This document shows, one piece after another, positions 44,641 to 56,653 of a stretch of DNA of 64,000 nucleotides. This DNA comes from Paragorgia papillata (taxonomy: Eukaryota > Cnidaria > Anthozoa > Scleralcyonacea > Coralliidae). Location of the stretch: the NCBI GenBank assembly GCA_035771165.1, contig JAWNZC010000320.1, forward strand, positions 744,001-808,000, written 5' to 3'. The notes beneath the pieces are model-generated. The model was not told the DNA's origin and did not search any database. It was given only the letters and a program-made list of their open reading frames with translations. The stretch's first letter is position 1. Each line of letters begins with the position of its first letter. Position numbers and translations under genes: made by a program.

Positions 44641-47600
44641 TTCCTTTTATCTTCCTCTTATCTTTCTTATCTTCCTCTTATCTTTCTTATCTTCCTTTAT
44701 CTTCCCCTTATCTTCCCCGTATCTTCTTTTATCTTCCCCTTATCTTCCTTATCTTCCTTTTATCTTCCTTATCTTCCTTTATCTTCCCCTTATCTTCCTT
44801 ATCTTCCTTTTATCTTCCTTATCTTCCTTTATCTTCCCCTTATCTTCCTTCTCTCTTCCTCTTATCTTTCTTATCTTCCTCTTATCTTTCTTATCTTCCT
44901 TTATCTTCCCCTTATCTTCCTTATCTTCCCCTTATCTTCATTTATCTTCCTCTTATCTTCCCCTTATCTTCCTTTATCTTCCCTTTATCTTCCTTCTATC
45001 TTCCTTATCTTCCTTTTATCTTCCTTATCTTCCTTTATCTTCCCTTTATCTTCCTTCTATCTTCCTTATCTTCCCCTTATCTTCCTTTATCTTCCCCTTA
45101 TCTTCCTTCTCTCTTCCTCTTATATTTCTTATCTTCCTTTATCTTCCCCTTATCTTCCTTTATCTTCCCCTTATCTTCCTTATCTTCCTTTATCTTCCTT
45201 ATCTTCCTTTATCTTCCTTATCCTCCTTTATCTTCCCCTTATCTTCCTTTATCTTCCTCTTATCTCCCCCTTATCTTCCTTCTATCTTCCTTATCTTCCT
45301 CTTATCTTTCTTATCTTCCTCTTATCTTTCTTATCTTCCTTACCTTCCCCTTATCTTCCTTTATCTTCCTCTTATCTTCCTCTTATCCTCGCCTTATCTT
45401 CCTTTTATCTTCCTTATCTTCCTTTATCTGCCTCTTATCTTCCCCTTATCTTCCTTTATTTTCCCCTTATCTTCCCTCTATCTTCCTTATCTTCCCCTTA
45501 TCTTCCTTTATCTTCCCCTTATCTTGTTTCTCTCTTCCTCTTATCTTTCTTCTCTTCCTCGTATCTTTCTTATCTTCGTTTATCTTCCCCTTATCTTCCT
45601 TTATCTTCCCCTTATCTTCCTTCTATCTTCCTTATCTTCCTCTTATCTTTCTAATCTTCCTTTTATCTTCCTTATCTTCCTCTTATCTTCCTTCTATCTT
45701 CCTTATCTTCCTCTTATCTCTCTTATCTTCCTCTTATCTTTCTTATCTTCCTTTATCTTCCCCTTATCTTCCTCTTATCTTCCTTCTATCTTCCTTATCT
45801 TCCTCTTATCTCTCTTATCTTCCTCTTATCTTTCTTATCTTCCTTTATCTTCCCCTTATCTTCCTTATCTTCCCGTTATCTTCCTTTATCTTCCTCTTAT
45901 CTTCCCCTTATCTTCCTTATCTTCCTTTTATCTTCTTTATCTTCCTCTTATCTTCCCCTTATCTTCCTTTATCTTCCCTTTATCTTCCTTCTATCTTCCT
46001 TATCTTCCCCTTATCTTCCTTTATCTTCCCCTTATCTTCCTTCTCTCTTCCTCTTATCTTTCCCATCTTCCTTTATCTTCCCCTTATCTTCCTTTATCTT
46101 CCCCTTATCTTCCTTCTATCTTCCTTATCTTCCTTTATCTTCCTCCTATCTTCCCCTTATCTTCCTTTATCTTCCCTTATCTTCCCCTTATCTTCCTTAT
46201 CTTCCCCTTATCTTCTTTTATCTTCCTGTTATCTTCCTCTTATCTTCCTCTTATCTTCCCCTTATCTTCCTTATCTTCCTTTTATCTTCCTTATCTTCCT
46301 TTATCTTCCCCTTATCTTCCTTTATCTTCCCCTTATCTTCCTTCTCTCTTCCTCTTATCTATCTTATCTTCCTCTTACCTTTCTTATCCTCCTTTATCTT
46401 CCCCTTACCTTCCTTATCTTCCCCTTATGTTCCTTTATCTTCCTCTTATCTTTCTTATCTTCCTCTTATCTTCCTTCTCTCTTCCTCTTATCTTTCTTAT
46501 ATTCCTCTTATCTTTCTTATCTTCCCCTTATCTTCCTTCCTTTATCTTCCTCTTTTCTTCCTCTTATCTTTCCCTTATCTTCCTTCCATCTTCCTTATCT
46601 TCCTCTTATCTTTCTTATCTTCCTCTTATCTTTCTTATCTTCCTTTATCTTCCCCTTATCTTCCTTATCTTCCCCTTATGTTCCTTTATCTTCCTCTTAT
46701 CTTCCTCTTATCTTCCCCTTATCTTCCTTCTCTCTTCCTCTTATCTTTCCTATCTTCCTCTTATCTTTCTTATCTTCCTTTATCTTCCCATTATCTTCCT
46801 TATCTTCCCCTTATCTTCCTTTATCTTCCTGTTATCTTCCTCTTCTCTTCCTCTTATCTTCCCCTTATCTTCCTTATCTTCCTTTTATCTTCCTTATCTT
46901 CCTTACCTTCCCCCTATCTTCCTTTATCTTCCTCTTAACTTCCTCTTCTCTTCCCCTTATCTTCCCTATCTTCCTTTTATCTTCCTTATCTTCCTTATCT
47001 TCCTCTTATCTTCCCCTTATCTTCCTTTATTTTCCCCTTATCTTCCCTCTATCTTCCTTATCTTCCCCTTATCTTCCTTTATCTTCCCCTTATCTTCCTT
47101 CTCTCTTCCTCTTATCTTTCTTGTCTTCCTGTTATCTTTCTTATCTTCGTTTATCTTCCCCTTATCTTCCTTTATCTTCTTTTATCTTCCCCTTATCTTC
47201 CTTATCTTCCTTTATCTTCCTCTTATCTTCCTCTTATTTTCCTCTTATCTTCGCCTTATCTTCCTTATCTTCCTTATATCTTCCTTATATCTTCCTTATC
47301 TTCCTTTATCTTCCTCTTATCTTCCCCTTATCTTCCTTTATTTTCCCCTTATCTTCCCTCTATCTTCATTATCTTCCCCTTATCTTCCTTCTCTCTTCCT
47401 CTTATCTTTCTTGTCTTCCTCTTATCTTTCTTATCTTCGTTTATCTTCCCCTTATCTTCCTTTATCTTCCCCTTATCTTCCTTGTATCTTCCTTATCTTC
47501 CTCTTATCTTTCTAATCTTCCTCTTATCTTTCTTATCTTCCTTTATCTCCCTCTTAACTTCCTTATCTTCCCCTTATCTTCCTTTATCTTCCTCTTATCT

Positions 47601-48190
47601 TCCTCTTATCTTCCCCTTATCTTCCTTTATCTTCCTCTTATCTTCCTCTTATGTTCCCCTTCTCTTCCTTCTCTTCCTTTATATTCCTCTTATGTTCCCC
47701 TAATCTTCCTTTATCTTCCCCTTATCTTCCTTTATCCTCCTCTTATCTTCCTCTTATCTTCCCCTTATCTTCCTTATCTTCCTTTTATCTTCCTTATCTT
47801 CCTTTATCTTCCTCTTATCTTCCCCTTATCTTCCTTTATCTTCCCCTTATCTTCCTTATCTTCCTTTTATCTTCCTTATCTTCCCCTTATCTTCCTTTAT
47901 CTTCCCCTTATCTTCCTTCTATCTTCCTTATCTTCCTCGTATCTTTCTTATCTTCCTCTTATCTTTCTTATCTACCTTTTTCTTCCCCTTATCTTCCCCT
48001 TATCTTCCTTTATCTTCCTCTTATCTTCCTCTTATCTTCCCCTTATCTTCCTTATCTTCCTTATCTTCATTTAGCTTCCTCTTATGTTCCACTTATCTTC
48101 CTTTATCTTCCCATTATCTTCCTTCTATCTTCCTCTTATATTTCTTATCTTCCTCTTATCTTTCTTATTTTCCTCTTATTTTATTTTATT
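44640..48190 (+). repeat. polypyrimidine tandem array (TTATCTTCC-type)
   Basis: 3.5 kb composed of degenerate units such as CTTATCTTCC, TTTATCTTCC and TCTTATCTTT. Purines are nearly confined to the A of TATC. All three frames stay open for long stretches, an artefact of composition. Confidence 0.97.
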
Positions 48191-48325
48191 TTATTTATTA
48201 AATTCGCCATACATACATAAATACATGATTACAAATAGCATACATATAAGGTTACAAAACATAAACCATACCTCAGGGAAATAAGTGGCAGGGACATCGC
48301 AACAGCACGTAGCCAATTACTGCGG
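48191..48325. other. short unique island in the polypyrimidine array
   Basis: TTTTA repeats and about 100 bases of ordinary sequence (CATACATACATAAATACATG...) interrupt the array. Confidence 0.6.
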
Positions 48326-48763
48326 GCCCTTGCCCATCTTTCTTATCTTCCCCTTATCTTCCTTCTATCTTCCTTATCTTCTTCTTATCCTTCTTATCTT
48401 CCTCTTATCTTCCTTATCTTCCTTTATCTTCCCCTTATCTTCCTTATCTTCCTTTATCTTCCCTTATCTTCCTTATCTTCCTTTATCTTCCTTTATCTAC
48501 CTTTATCTTCCTCTTATCTTCCTCTTATCTTCCTCTTATCTTCCCCTTATCTTCCTTTTATCTTCCTTATCTTCCTTTCCCCCTTATCTTCCTCTTATCT
48601 TCCCCTTATCTTCCTTTTATCTTCCTTATCTTCATTTATCTTCCCCTTATCTTCCTTATCTTCCCATTATCTTCCTTTATCTTCCTCTTATCTTCCCGTT
48701 ATCTTCCTTTTATCTTTCACTCATCTTCCTCTTATCTTCCTCTTATCTTCCTCTTATCTTCCT
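48326..48763 (+). repeat. polypyrimidine array, second block
   Basis: Same units as 44640-48190, ending at TTATCTTCC before the strand switch. Confidence 0.95.
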
Positions 48764-50058
48764 GGGAAGATAAAGGAAAATAAGGGGAAGATAAGGAAGA
48801 TAATGGGAAGATAAAGGAAGATAAAAGGAAGATAAGGGGAAGATAAGAGGAAGATAAAGGAAGATAAGGGGAAGATAAGGAAGATAAGGGGAAATTAAGA
48901 GGAAGATAAAGGAAGATAAGAGGAGGATAAAAGGAAGATAAGGAAAATAAGGGGAAGATAAAGGAAGAGAAGGGGAAGATAAGAGGAAGATAAGTAAGAT
49001 AAGGGGAAGATAAAGGAAGATAAGGGGAAGATAAGAGGAAGATAAGAGGAGGATAAAAGGAAGACAAGAAGGAGAAGGGGAAGATTAAGGAAGAGAAGGG
49101 GAAGAGAAGAGGAAGATAAAGGAAGATAAGAAAGATAAAGGAAGATAAGGGGAAGATAAGAGGAAGATAAGAGGAAGATAAGGGGAAGATAAAGGAAGAT
49201 AAGGGGGAGATAAGGAAGATAGAAGGAAGATAAGGGGAAGAGAAGAGGAAGATAAAGGAAGATAAGGGGAAGATAAGAGGAAGATAAGAGGAAGATAAGG
49301 GGAAGATAAGAGGAAGATAAGAGGAAGATAAAGGAAGATAACGGGAAGATAAGGAAGATAAGGGGAAGATAAAGGAAGATAAGAAAGATAAGAGGAAGAT
49401 AAGAAAGATAAGAGGAAGATAAGGAAGATAGAAGGAAGATAAGGGGAAGATAAAGGAAGATAAGGGGAAGATAAGAGGAAGATAAGGAAGATAAAAGGAA
49501 GATAATGAAGATAAGGGGAAGATAAGAGGAAGATAAAGGAAGATAAGGGGAAGATAAGGAAGATAAGGGGAAGATAAAGGAAGATAAGAAAGATAAGTGG
49601 AAGATAAGAAAGATAAGAGGAAGATAAGGAAGATAGAAGGAAGATAAGGGGAAGATAAAGGAAGATAAGGGGAAGATAAGAGGAAGATAAGGAAGAGAAA
49701 AAGAAGATAAGGAAGATAAGGGGAAGATAAAGGAAGATAAAGGGAAGATAAGAGGAAGATAAGGAAGATAAAAGGAAGATAATGAAGATAAGGGGAAGAT
49801 AAGAGGAAGATAAAGGAAGATAAGGGGAAGATAAGGAAGATAAGGGGAAGATAAAGGAAGATAAGAAAGATAAGAAAGATAAGAGGAAGATAAGGAAGAT
49901 AGAAGGAAGGTAAGGGGAAGATAAAGGAAGATAAGGGGAAGATAAGGAAGATAAGGGGAAGATAAAGGAAGATAAGAAAGATAAGAGGAAGATAAGAAAG
50001 ATAAGAGGAAGATAAAAGGAAGATAAGAAAGATAAGAGGAAGATAAAAGGAAGATAAA
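48764..50058 (-). repeat. polypurine array, inverted continuation
   Basis: Units such as GGAAGATAA, the reverse complement of the preceding array. The switch at 48764-48770 (TTATCTTCCTGGGAAGATAA) is itself palindromic. Confidence 0.97.
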
Positions 50059-52780
50059 GAGATTCCGCAGCCGCTCGGAGTATCTCGGAGCCAAGAGCAC
50101 AGGGCTCGGAGCCAAGAGCCGACGGCTCGGAGTCAAGAGGCAAGGGCTTGGAGCCGCTCGGAGTCAAGAGCCTAGGGCTCGAAGTCGCTCGGAACCAAGC
50201 GCCGAGGGCTCGGAGCCGCTCAGAGCCGGCAACGCGGTTTCGCTATGGTAGCAATGCTAATGACCTTCTCGCCCGAGAATAAATTCAATCTGCGATTAAA
50301 CGGTAAGTGATTGTAAATAATTTTGACACGTATGGATTTTAACTTTTGCGTGTTTGTAAATAATAGGAGCTTTATGTGATTGTAAATATGAAATTATATA
50401 TATTTTTAACTTTATTTCGTTATTTAGTCATATTACAAAACGTTTCTTTAAAGTGTCACTAAGACGAAAAAATCGTCAGTCTTTTTTTGATCTTATCATA
50501 AAGTACATTTAAAATGAGGGTGAACGGCGTTTGTGGTTTGTCAATATCTCATCTCGTTCAAGAGATATTCACGTTTTGGCAATATGCAAATTTATGGCTG
50601 ATGACGTCATGTACTCCAAACGAGCGAAATGAAAATCGTAAAATAAGGAATATCTCTGGAAATAAACAATAGAACGTGCTTAAACTTTGTATGCTTATAG
50701 TATCTAATAAAATACACTTCTCTGTGGAGCTTTTGTGATTGCCATGGTAAGCGCATGCTCTCAGGTTACTCCAAACCTTAAAAAGGGAGTTATAAAAATA
50801 GATAGATTTAAACGTTTGAATTACAATGCCTACATAAGCCCTAATCGTCACATTTATTCGCTGGAGTAAACGCTACTTGATTGCCGATAAATAAGAAAAT
50901 TTAATTTTATCATTGGATGGGGCCAGGAACCAGCAGTTTCCACGAAAACAACTAAAGTTCCCCAGTGAAACGTATTTTATTTAATACTATAAGCATGCAA
51001 AATTTGAGCACTTTCTATTGTTTATTTCTAGAGATATTCCTAATTTTACGATTTTCATTTCGCTCGTTTGGAGTACATGACGTCATCAGCCATATAATTT
51101 GCATATTTCAAAAACGTGAATATCTCTTGAACGAGATGAGATATTTACAAACCACAAACGCCGTTCATCCTCATTTTAAATCTACTTTATTATGATATCA
51201 GAAAAAGACTGACGATTTTTGGTCTCAGTGACACTTTAAACAAATCACATTCTAAAAACTACAATCTTTTAAGAGCCACCAATTCGTTGACAGAATACAA
51301 ACGAAATATTCTCATAATGCCTAAAGATTTAAAACAGGAGGTGAATACTCCAGAAACCCCAGAAACCCGATGCCACTGTGCCGGACTTGTGGAACTTTGC
51401 ACAGTTCTTAAACGTATAAGCACCACAAAAGCGAACCAAATATCTAATATAATATTCATATATAAGCTTTTCATTGCTATGTGCTATTGTTAATAAGTTT
51501 TATACTATTTGGCTCACGGCTTTTCGAAATGATTCCTCACACTATCCTAAGTTCTTCTTATATACGGCTTAAAGTGATTTCTCATTCTATCTTCTCACGA
51601 ATTCTTCACTTATAAGCAAGGGTTTAGCAAGCAATGATTCTAGGATGACTTATTCTGTTTGAATATTATAACATGCCCCACAACTGCTGACTGTGGATCA
51701 GTAAGGTAAAGTGCATAAATGAAATTTGGTTCCTATTACTTATATAAGTCGAGCATCTTTTGATAATGACGATCTTCGGGAATTAGTCGGAGAGCTATCG
51801 ATTACGACGTATTACACGGGGAGGGGAGGGGGTTGAGTAACAGTAGAGGGTCCCAAAGGAGCCTGAGACGAAGGACGCGACGCTGTTTTGCTATGGTAAC
51901 ACTGTTAATGACCTTCTCGCCTAGACTTGCCTGAGCGCTTAATCTCCTTAATGACCCCTAATGAGTTTCTCTTTTGTCTCCTGCAGGTGTACTGAGGATA
52001 AATATGCAAATATCAAACTTAGTAACAGAAAGCGTAGCAACGCTTTCAAAGTAATAAATCGCTTTGCCTTTAGTTAATATTTCGACATTTAAAAACGTTC
52101 TTTTCATGACTTCTCGAAGTGATTCCTCATTCTATCTTCCTACGATTTCCTCGCTTATAAACGAGGGTTTAGTTAACAAGGATTCTAGGATGACTTACTC
52201 TGTTCAGGTTCTAATATAATATTCATAGCTTATTCAAATAATACTCGAGCTAAGTTATCTCAGCCGATTCAGACATTTAGACTGTTCAAAACTCTCTCTA
52301 TTCCTCCAGACAAGGATTCAGATAAAAAATATAAAGTGTCTCTATCAATTTCTCTTTAGTTCCTTGTAAAGAACGTCTATTTTGTTAAAGTTTACTGTAC
52401 ACATGCTCTGTACGTCTACAGGTCCCACAAGTGTTGACTGTCAGTAGGGTAAAGTGTATAAATGAAAAGGTAATTACTATTACTTATAAGGATATTCGGG
52501 AATTAGTCGGAGACCATTCGGGAGTGACGTATGAATACCGGGGGTTGGATGAAAGCTGGGGTTAGGGGGGAAAGTTAGGGTTAGGAAGTCCCAAAGGAGC
52601 CTGAGAAATAATTATGTAAGCATAAATAATGAGGTTAGGGTTAGGAGGTCTCAAAGGAGCCTGAGAATGAATAAATAATAAGTTGACGCGCCGCTATAAA
52701 ATGAATACTAATGAGATTAGGGTTAGATGGCCGTTTGCATACTAATTACTTCCGCCGCCAGAGTGGGGGGTATTACTACA
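50050..52780. repeat. right arm of giant foldback
   Basis: Inverted copy of 42761-44640 including the GC-rich GGCTCGGAGCC array (50070-50225) and the internal duplications. It is longer than the left arm because of a 794-bp nested element. Confidence 0.85.
50447..51240. repeat. nested 794-bp foldback/MITE
   Basis: Ends TTTAAAGTGTCACT and AGTGACACTTTAAA; the inverted arms continue for about 270 bp (through ATGACGTCAT and CAATAGAA) around a 250-bp centre. The corresponding site in the left arm (near 44318) is empty. Confidence 0.88.
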
Positions 52781-54679
52781 ATATTGTTTCTTGCAGAATA
52801 ATCGGAAGACAGGGTTTAAAAAGGGTAAACTTTGGCAGGAATGAAGTTCTTGCTTATTTAATCTACTACAACATGATAAACAATGTTTAGTTATTATTTG
52901 GGCTGATTTGAGGTCGCAAAGCATTACGGTTAAATGTACCGACGCCATCTTTTTCAGTACCGACAACTGTGGTGCCCTGACGTGCCAGCTTGTCAGTCAG
53001 CTTTATAATTTTTGTGACTACCGCTGACAAGGGTAGCCATAATGTCGGCGTGATCTTGCTTGTGTGCTTGTCTTGGACCTCACCTACGTCATCTCGACAA
53101 CTATCGCCAGATATTCGGCACCATCGCCATATAGTCGAGAAGATCGCCATTGATCGCCAGGTATTCGAGAAGTACTCGAGTTGTTAATTTCGTGGGAATA
53201 AACTAAAGTGAATCTCATCTTTGCATTTTGGTTGGTTTTGATTTTTGAAAAGTGTTAATTATTACTTTGCAAATCTTTTCTTCTTGGAACGGTTTCTGTC
53301 ATTGATCAGTTTATACAAGGTAAGAAATAGTTTCAAAACTGTGACGTTGTTTATCTTATATACTATATACAAAATCTATAAATACTTGATGGGAAACAAA
53401 TTTAATATCTCAAAGGCAACCTCGGACTTCGGTAGTTTATAGCAGTACCAGAAATATTCAGGTTATAAAGTTCGCTAGAATTTGGGCCTTCAACCTTCTT
53501 TTATCGAAGAAATTGTCAATATACGCCAAAGTCTTTGATACAAATGATTTATAATGATAAGATTTAATTTTCGTTGAATTGTGTGTTGTGCTCACTGGTC
53601 AGTGACTCATGTTTATACTGCATGTACAGTACATGTATATATCACACACGAAATATTAATTTAATGAGTTTGAGAAGTATATATATCACAGTGCCTTGAC
53701 TCCGCAGTTTGGTTATTCCTGTGGTTATTCATACCAGTTTTGTTGTCATCGTCCCATTCTTTTATTGGTACTATTTTGGTTGATGCTCATCTTATATATT
53801 TTGATATATAAGTATAATCGTCAAATATTTATCAAGATCAACTGTCTCCTTCAGATTTTATTATATATATATATATATTTATTATATAGCATGCTATCGG
53901 ATATGAGCTTTTGCGTAATCTGATTGGTTCCCTACTACCAGGCTATCAGCTCATATCCTACTAGTAGAGAAAAAACAAGATGGCGGCACGTTTTTTTAAA
54001 CTGCCGAAAAGAGTTGAAATTGACGGATTTTTATACAGAAAAACATCAACACCCTCAAACCAATGTATAAAAAACCAACATTGTGTAAAAATACATTAAC
54101 AAATACACAATTTAGCATGGTAAATGGTAAAATTCACCTAAAAATTACGTATTTTTACTTCAAAAACCTGACTAAATTAACGGGTTTATATTAATTTGTT
54201 GCCAAACAAAGAAACTCCAGTTAAAATCAAGCTTACAACACATATTTCATAGGAGATCACCAGTAAAGAGACATTTTTTATTTAGATAAGCATTTGGAGT
54301 AGTAAAAAGCATGTTCTTTTTCAAAAACAACCAACTAAGTAATTTAGTTTCACTGCCGAAGGTGTTTCAGTTTCATTTTGGCATGAAATCAAAACCTTTT
54401 TCACGACAGCAACGCTAATATAAACAACTGACCCACCTTCTGACTTCATAAAGGTACCTTTTAATATTTTTTGTTGATCTGCTTAACACATTTTTTGCCT
54501 CTCGAGCAACATTTATGCAACATTTCAAAGCTGTTTACCGAACAGCTCAGCGAGAAACTCTATGTGAATGCATCATTACGCATGGCGGAAGTATTAGTTG
54601 CCTATGCCGGAAGTTTGTCGTTGGAAACATTTCGCTGCATGTAATTTTGTCTCTTGTACAGTGCTTGGCTATATAATAA
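52781..54679. other. non-coding sequence, nothing firm
   Basis: Contains short ATCGCCA-type repeats (53100-53165), an AATAAA near 53200, a small (TA)n at 53860-53885 and no convincing gene. TGTGGTGCCCTGACG at 52968 also occurs at 42551 and might start a solo LTR, but no matching end was found. Confidence 0.4.
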
Positions 54680-54786
54680 AACAGTTATACCATTCGCTCT
54701 CGTCGTATACGAACTAATAGCCAACTCGGCGAAGCGCCTCGTTGGCTATGAGCTCATATACGACTCGAGCTCATGGTATAACTGTT
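54680..54786. repeat. 107-bp hairpin
   Basis: AACAGTTATACCAT pairs with ATGGTATAACTGTT; the centre is TCGGCGAAGCGCCTCG. It resembles the end-hairpin of a MITE family and is similar in layout to 60667-60726. Confidence 0.7.
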
Positions 54787-55014
54787 AAATATACCTCGAA
54801 ATTTTCGCCTTGTTTTCATCAAATTTTCTTCTTACTGCTATTTTGGGATCGCTTAACATTTCTATACAACTACTGTCTGATTTTGGTTTATTTTAGTACA
54901 ACAGTTTTTGTTGCATTTTTTATTTGATTCTTATTAGACTTACAACACGGGTTTTCCCCGTGTGAAGTATCATATTTCCTATGTTATCTTCTTGAGTATT
55001 TTGCTGATTACGTC

Positions 55015-56643
55015 ATGTCTTCTCCACGTGCTATTCGAACATTTATTTGTCCTGACTGCAATTTTTCATCGTGTTCACAAGCTGGCCTTTGCATTCATCG
55101 TACTAAAACTCACAAAATTACTGACACCTCTATTAAATCGGTCTCCGTAGTGAGATCATATATACCCTGAAGGAAAGAATTTTATTTGCTGTCTTTGCAG
55201 AAATACCCTGGTCAATTTTCCTAACTTTAAACGTCATTTTAAAAACATTCATCCTGATACTCTTCTTTTGGCATCTGCTCATTGCTTAATATGTGATATG
55301 GTTTGTCTAATGCAAAAGCTGTCAGTGTTCATTGCCAACGTGCACATGGCACTTCAAAAAATAATCCACATGTTCAATATCCTCAAAGTCCGACTCCAAT
55401 AATGTCTCAGATTACCGCTGACCATAACCAGATCTGTTCGTAATAAACGTTCTTCCAAACAACGATCTTCGACCTGTACATATCAATCCTCCTTGCCATC
55501 ATCTGTCCAACAACCGTCAAATCCACTTGATGATCCTATCTTGGTCCCAAACCAGTCATCTTCATTACCAGAACTCCGTGATTCGTGTTCTCGCCACTTT
55601 TCCAATTCCTCTATCAATCCCTTAAAGATTCAACTCATCATATACCTTATGTCTCTGATTTGGTCTTCTCTCCTTCGACACAACAACCAACATCACCTGC
55701 CCCTGAGTCGGATCCTGTCTTTCATCAACTACTCCGCTTACCATCCTCCCTCGATAAGCCAATTGAATGCTCTCCTCCCACCATCATTGAGCATCAGACT
55801 TCCTCCGACAATTCTCAACAAACGTTGAATTGTCTCAGTTCTTTGCTTGGTATTAACAAACCTTTTTCATTACCCCGAACTGAACAAGCCTCAAACTCCT
55901 TATCGCGTTTCATTTTTGAATGCAATAATATTCCTCCTTCTGTTCCTCAACAAGCTCCCAAAACAGTTGGTTTACCTTCTTCGCCTATTTCTTCATCAGA
56001 AGTCTCTTCCATCTTAACTGTTGTTAACGATTCATCCCGATCCTCGCCTCCTGCACCTAGTCCTTCTCCTAGACGTTACCAAAGACCAACAACTGCTGGA
56101 TTCTTTTCTCCCTGGTCATCTCCACACCCTCCTCGTCGTTCACCCAACGTTGCCCAATCAGATGTCGATGACCTAATTAATCCGACTTTACATTCTTCTG
56201 CTGAGATACTTACTCCTTCCTCATTATTTCACCCCACTCCGCCATCTTCCTTTACTTCTGACAACGATGGAAATCCTTCGACAAATACCTGTTCAACTTC
56301 TGAGTCGCGATCTTTTCCTGTTAATGATTATTCTTCTCCTAACATGCATGATGATGATTTCAAACAATCTCAAAATTCACCATCGTCCACTCCTTCAGAA
56401 TCACGCTTGAAGAGAATTGCTTTTCGTGAAAAATGGACAACTGCCTTCTCCGGGGACATTCTGTGCTCGGACTTTTGCACCCTCTGTGATGAATTTGCCG
56501 TTGAATCTCGATCTCTTCCTTCAGAAATCGCTGCAGATCTTCATCTTCTTTTCGTCACCCAAAACCTCTTCCTCGTCGTGATCGGACTTATGGCCGCCGT
56601 CCTGCTTTCCGTCATTGACCGCTTTTATCTTATTTTGCCATAG
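55015..56643 (+). pseudogene. R2-like ORF, N-terminal zinc-finger and Pro/Ser-rich part
   Basis: From the ATG at 55015: C2H2 finger 1 (FICPDCNFSS... HRTKTH), finger 2 (LCRNTLVNFPNFKRHFKNIH) and a damaged finger 3 (CLICDMV), spread over different frames because of shifts near 55150 and 55320. About 350 codons of Pro/Ser/Thr-rich sequence (55585-56560) end in RIAFREKW. Three N-terminal fingers are typical of one R2 group and serve target recognition. The target of this family is unknown; no rDNA is seen in the flank. The following part of the ORF is displaced to 61247 by a nested LINE. Confidence 0.75.
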
Positions 56644-56653
56644 GCTCAACAAG

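Larger units (their letters stand above)
42761..52780. mobile_element. giant foldback element, 10 kb
   Basis: Ends AGTAGTAATACCCCCACTCTGGC and its inverse at 52750-52778 start two long arms that are inverted copies of each other through the unique region. ATATTG occurs immediately outside both ends (42755-42760 and 52781-52786), a candidate target duplication. The arms enclose a 5.4-kb pyrimidine/purine simple-sequence core. No transposase found. The layout (long inverted arms with internal tandem repeats) recalls FB/TU-type foldback elements. Confidence 0.7.

Noticed and set aside
44510..48074. Very long ORFs (up to 1001 codons) in the polypyrimidine array, and similar ones on the minus strand at 48732-50167
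   Set aside because: They consist only of Leu/Ser/Phe/Pro/Tyr/Ile from a degenerate TTATCTTCC array, are open in several frames at once and have no domain; composition alone explains them.
44100..51474. A 71-codon ORF present in both foldback arms (44100-44315 plus, 51259-51474 minus)
   Set aside because: Of about eleven base differences between arms, roughly nine change the amino acid. That is drift, not purifying selection, so a gene is not supported.
52968..53236. Solo LTR starting TGTGGTGCCCTGACG
   Set aside because: An AATAAA is present, but no CA end, target duplication or primer-binding site could be identified, and the copy at 42551 diverges after 15 bases.
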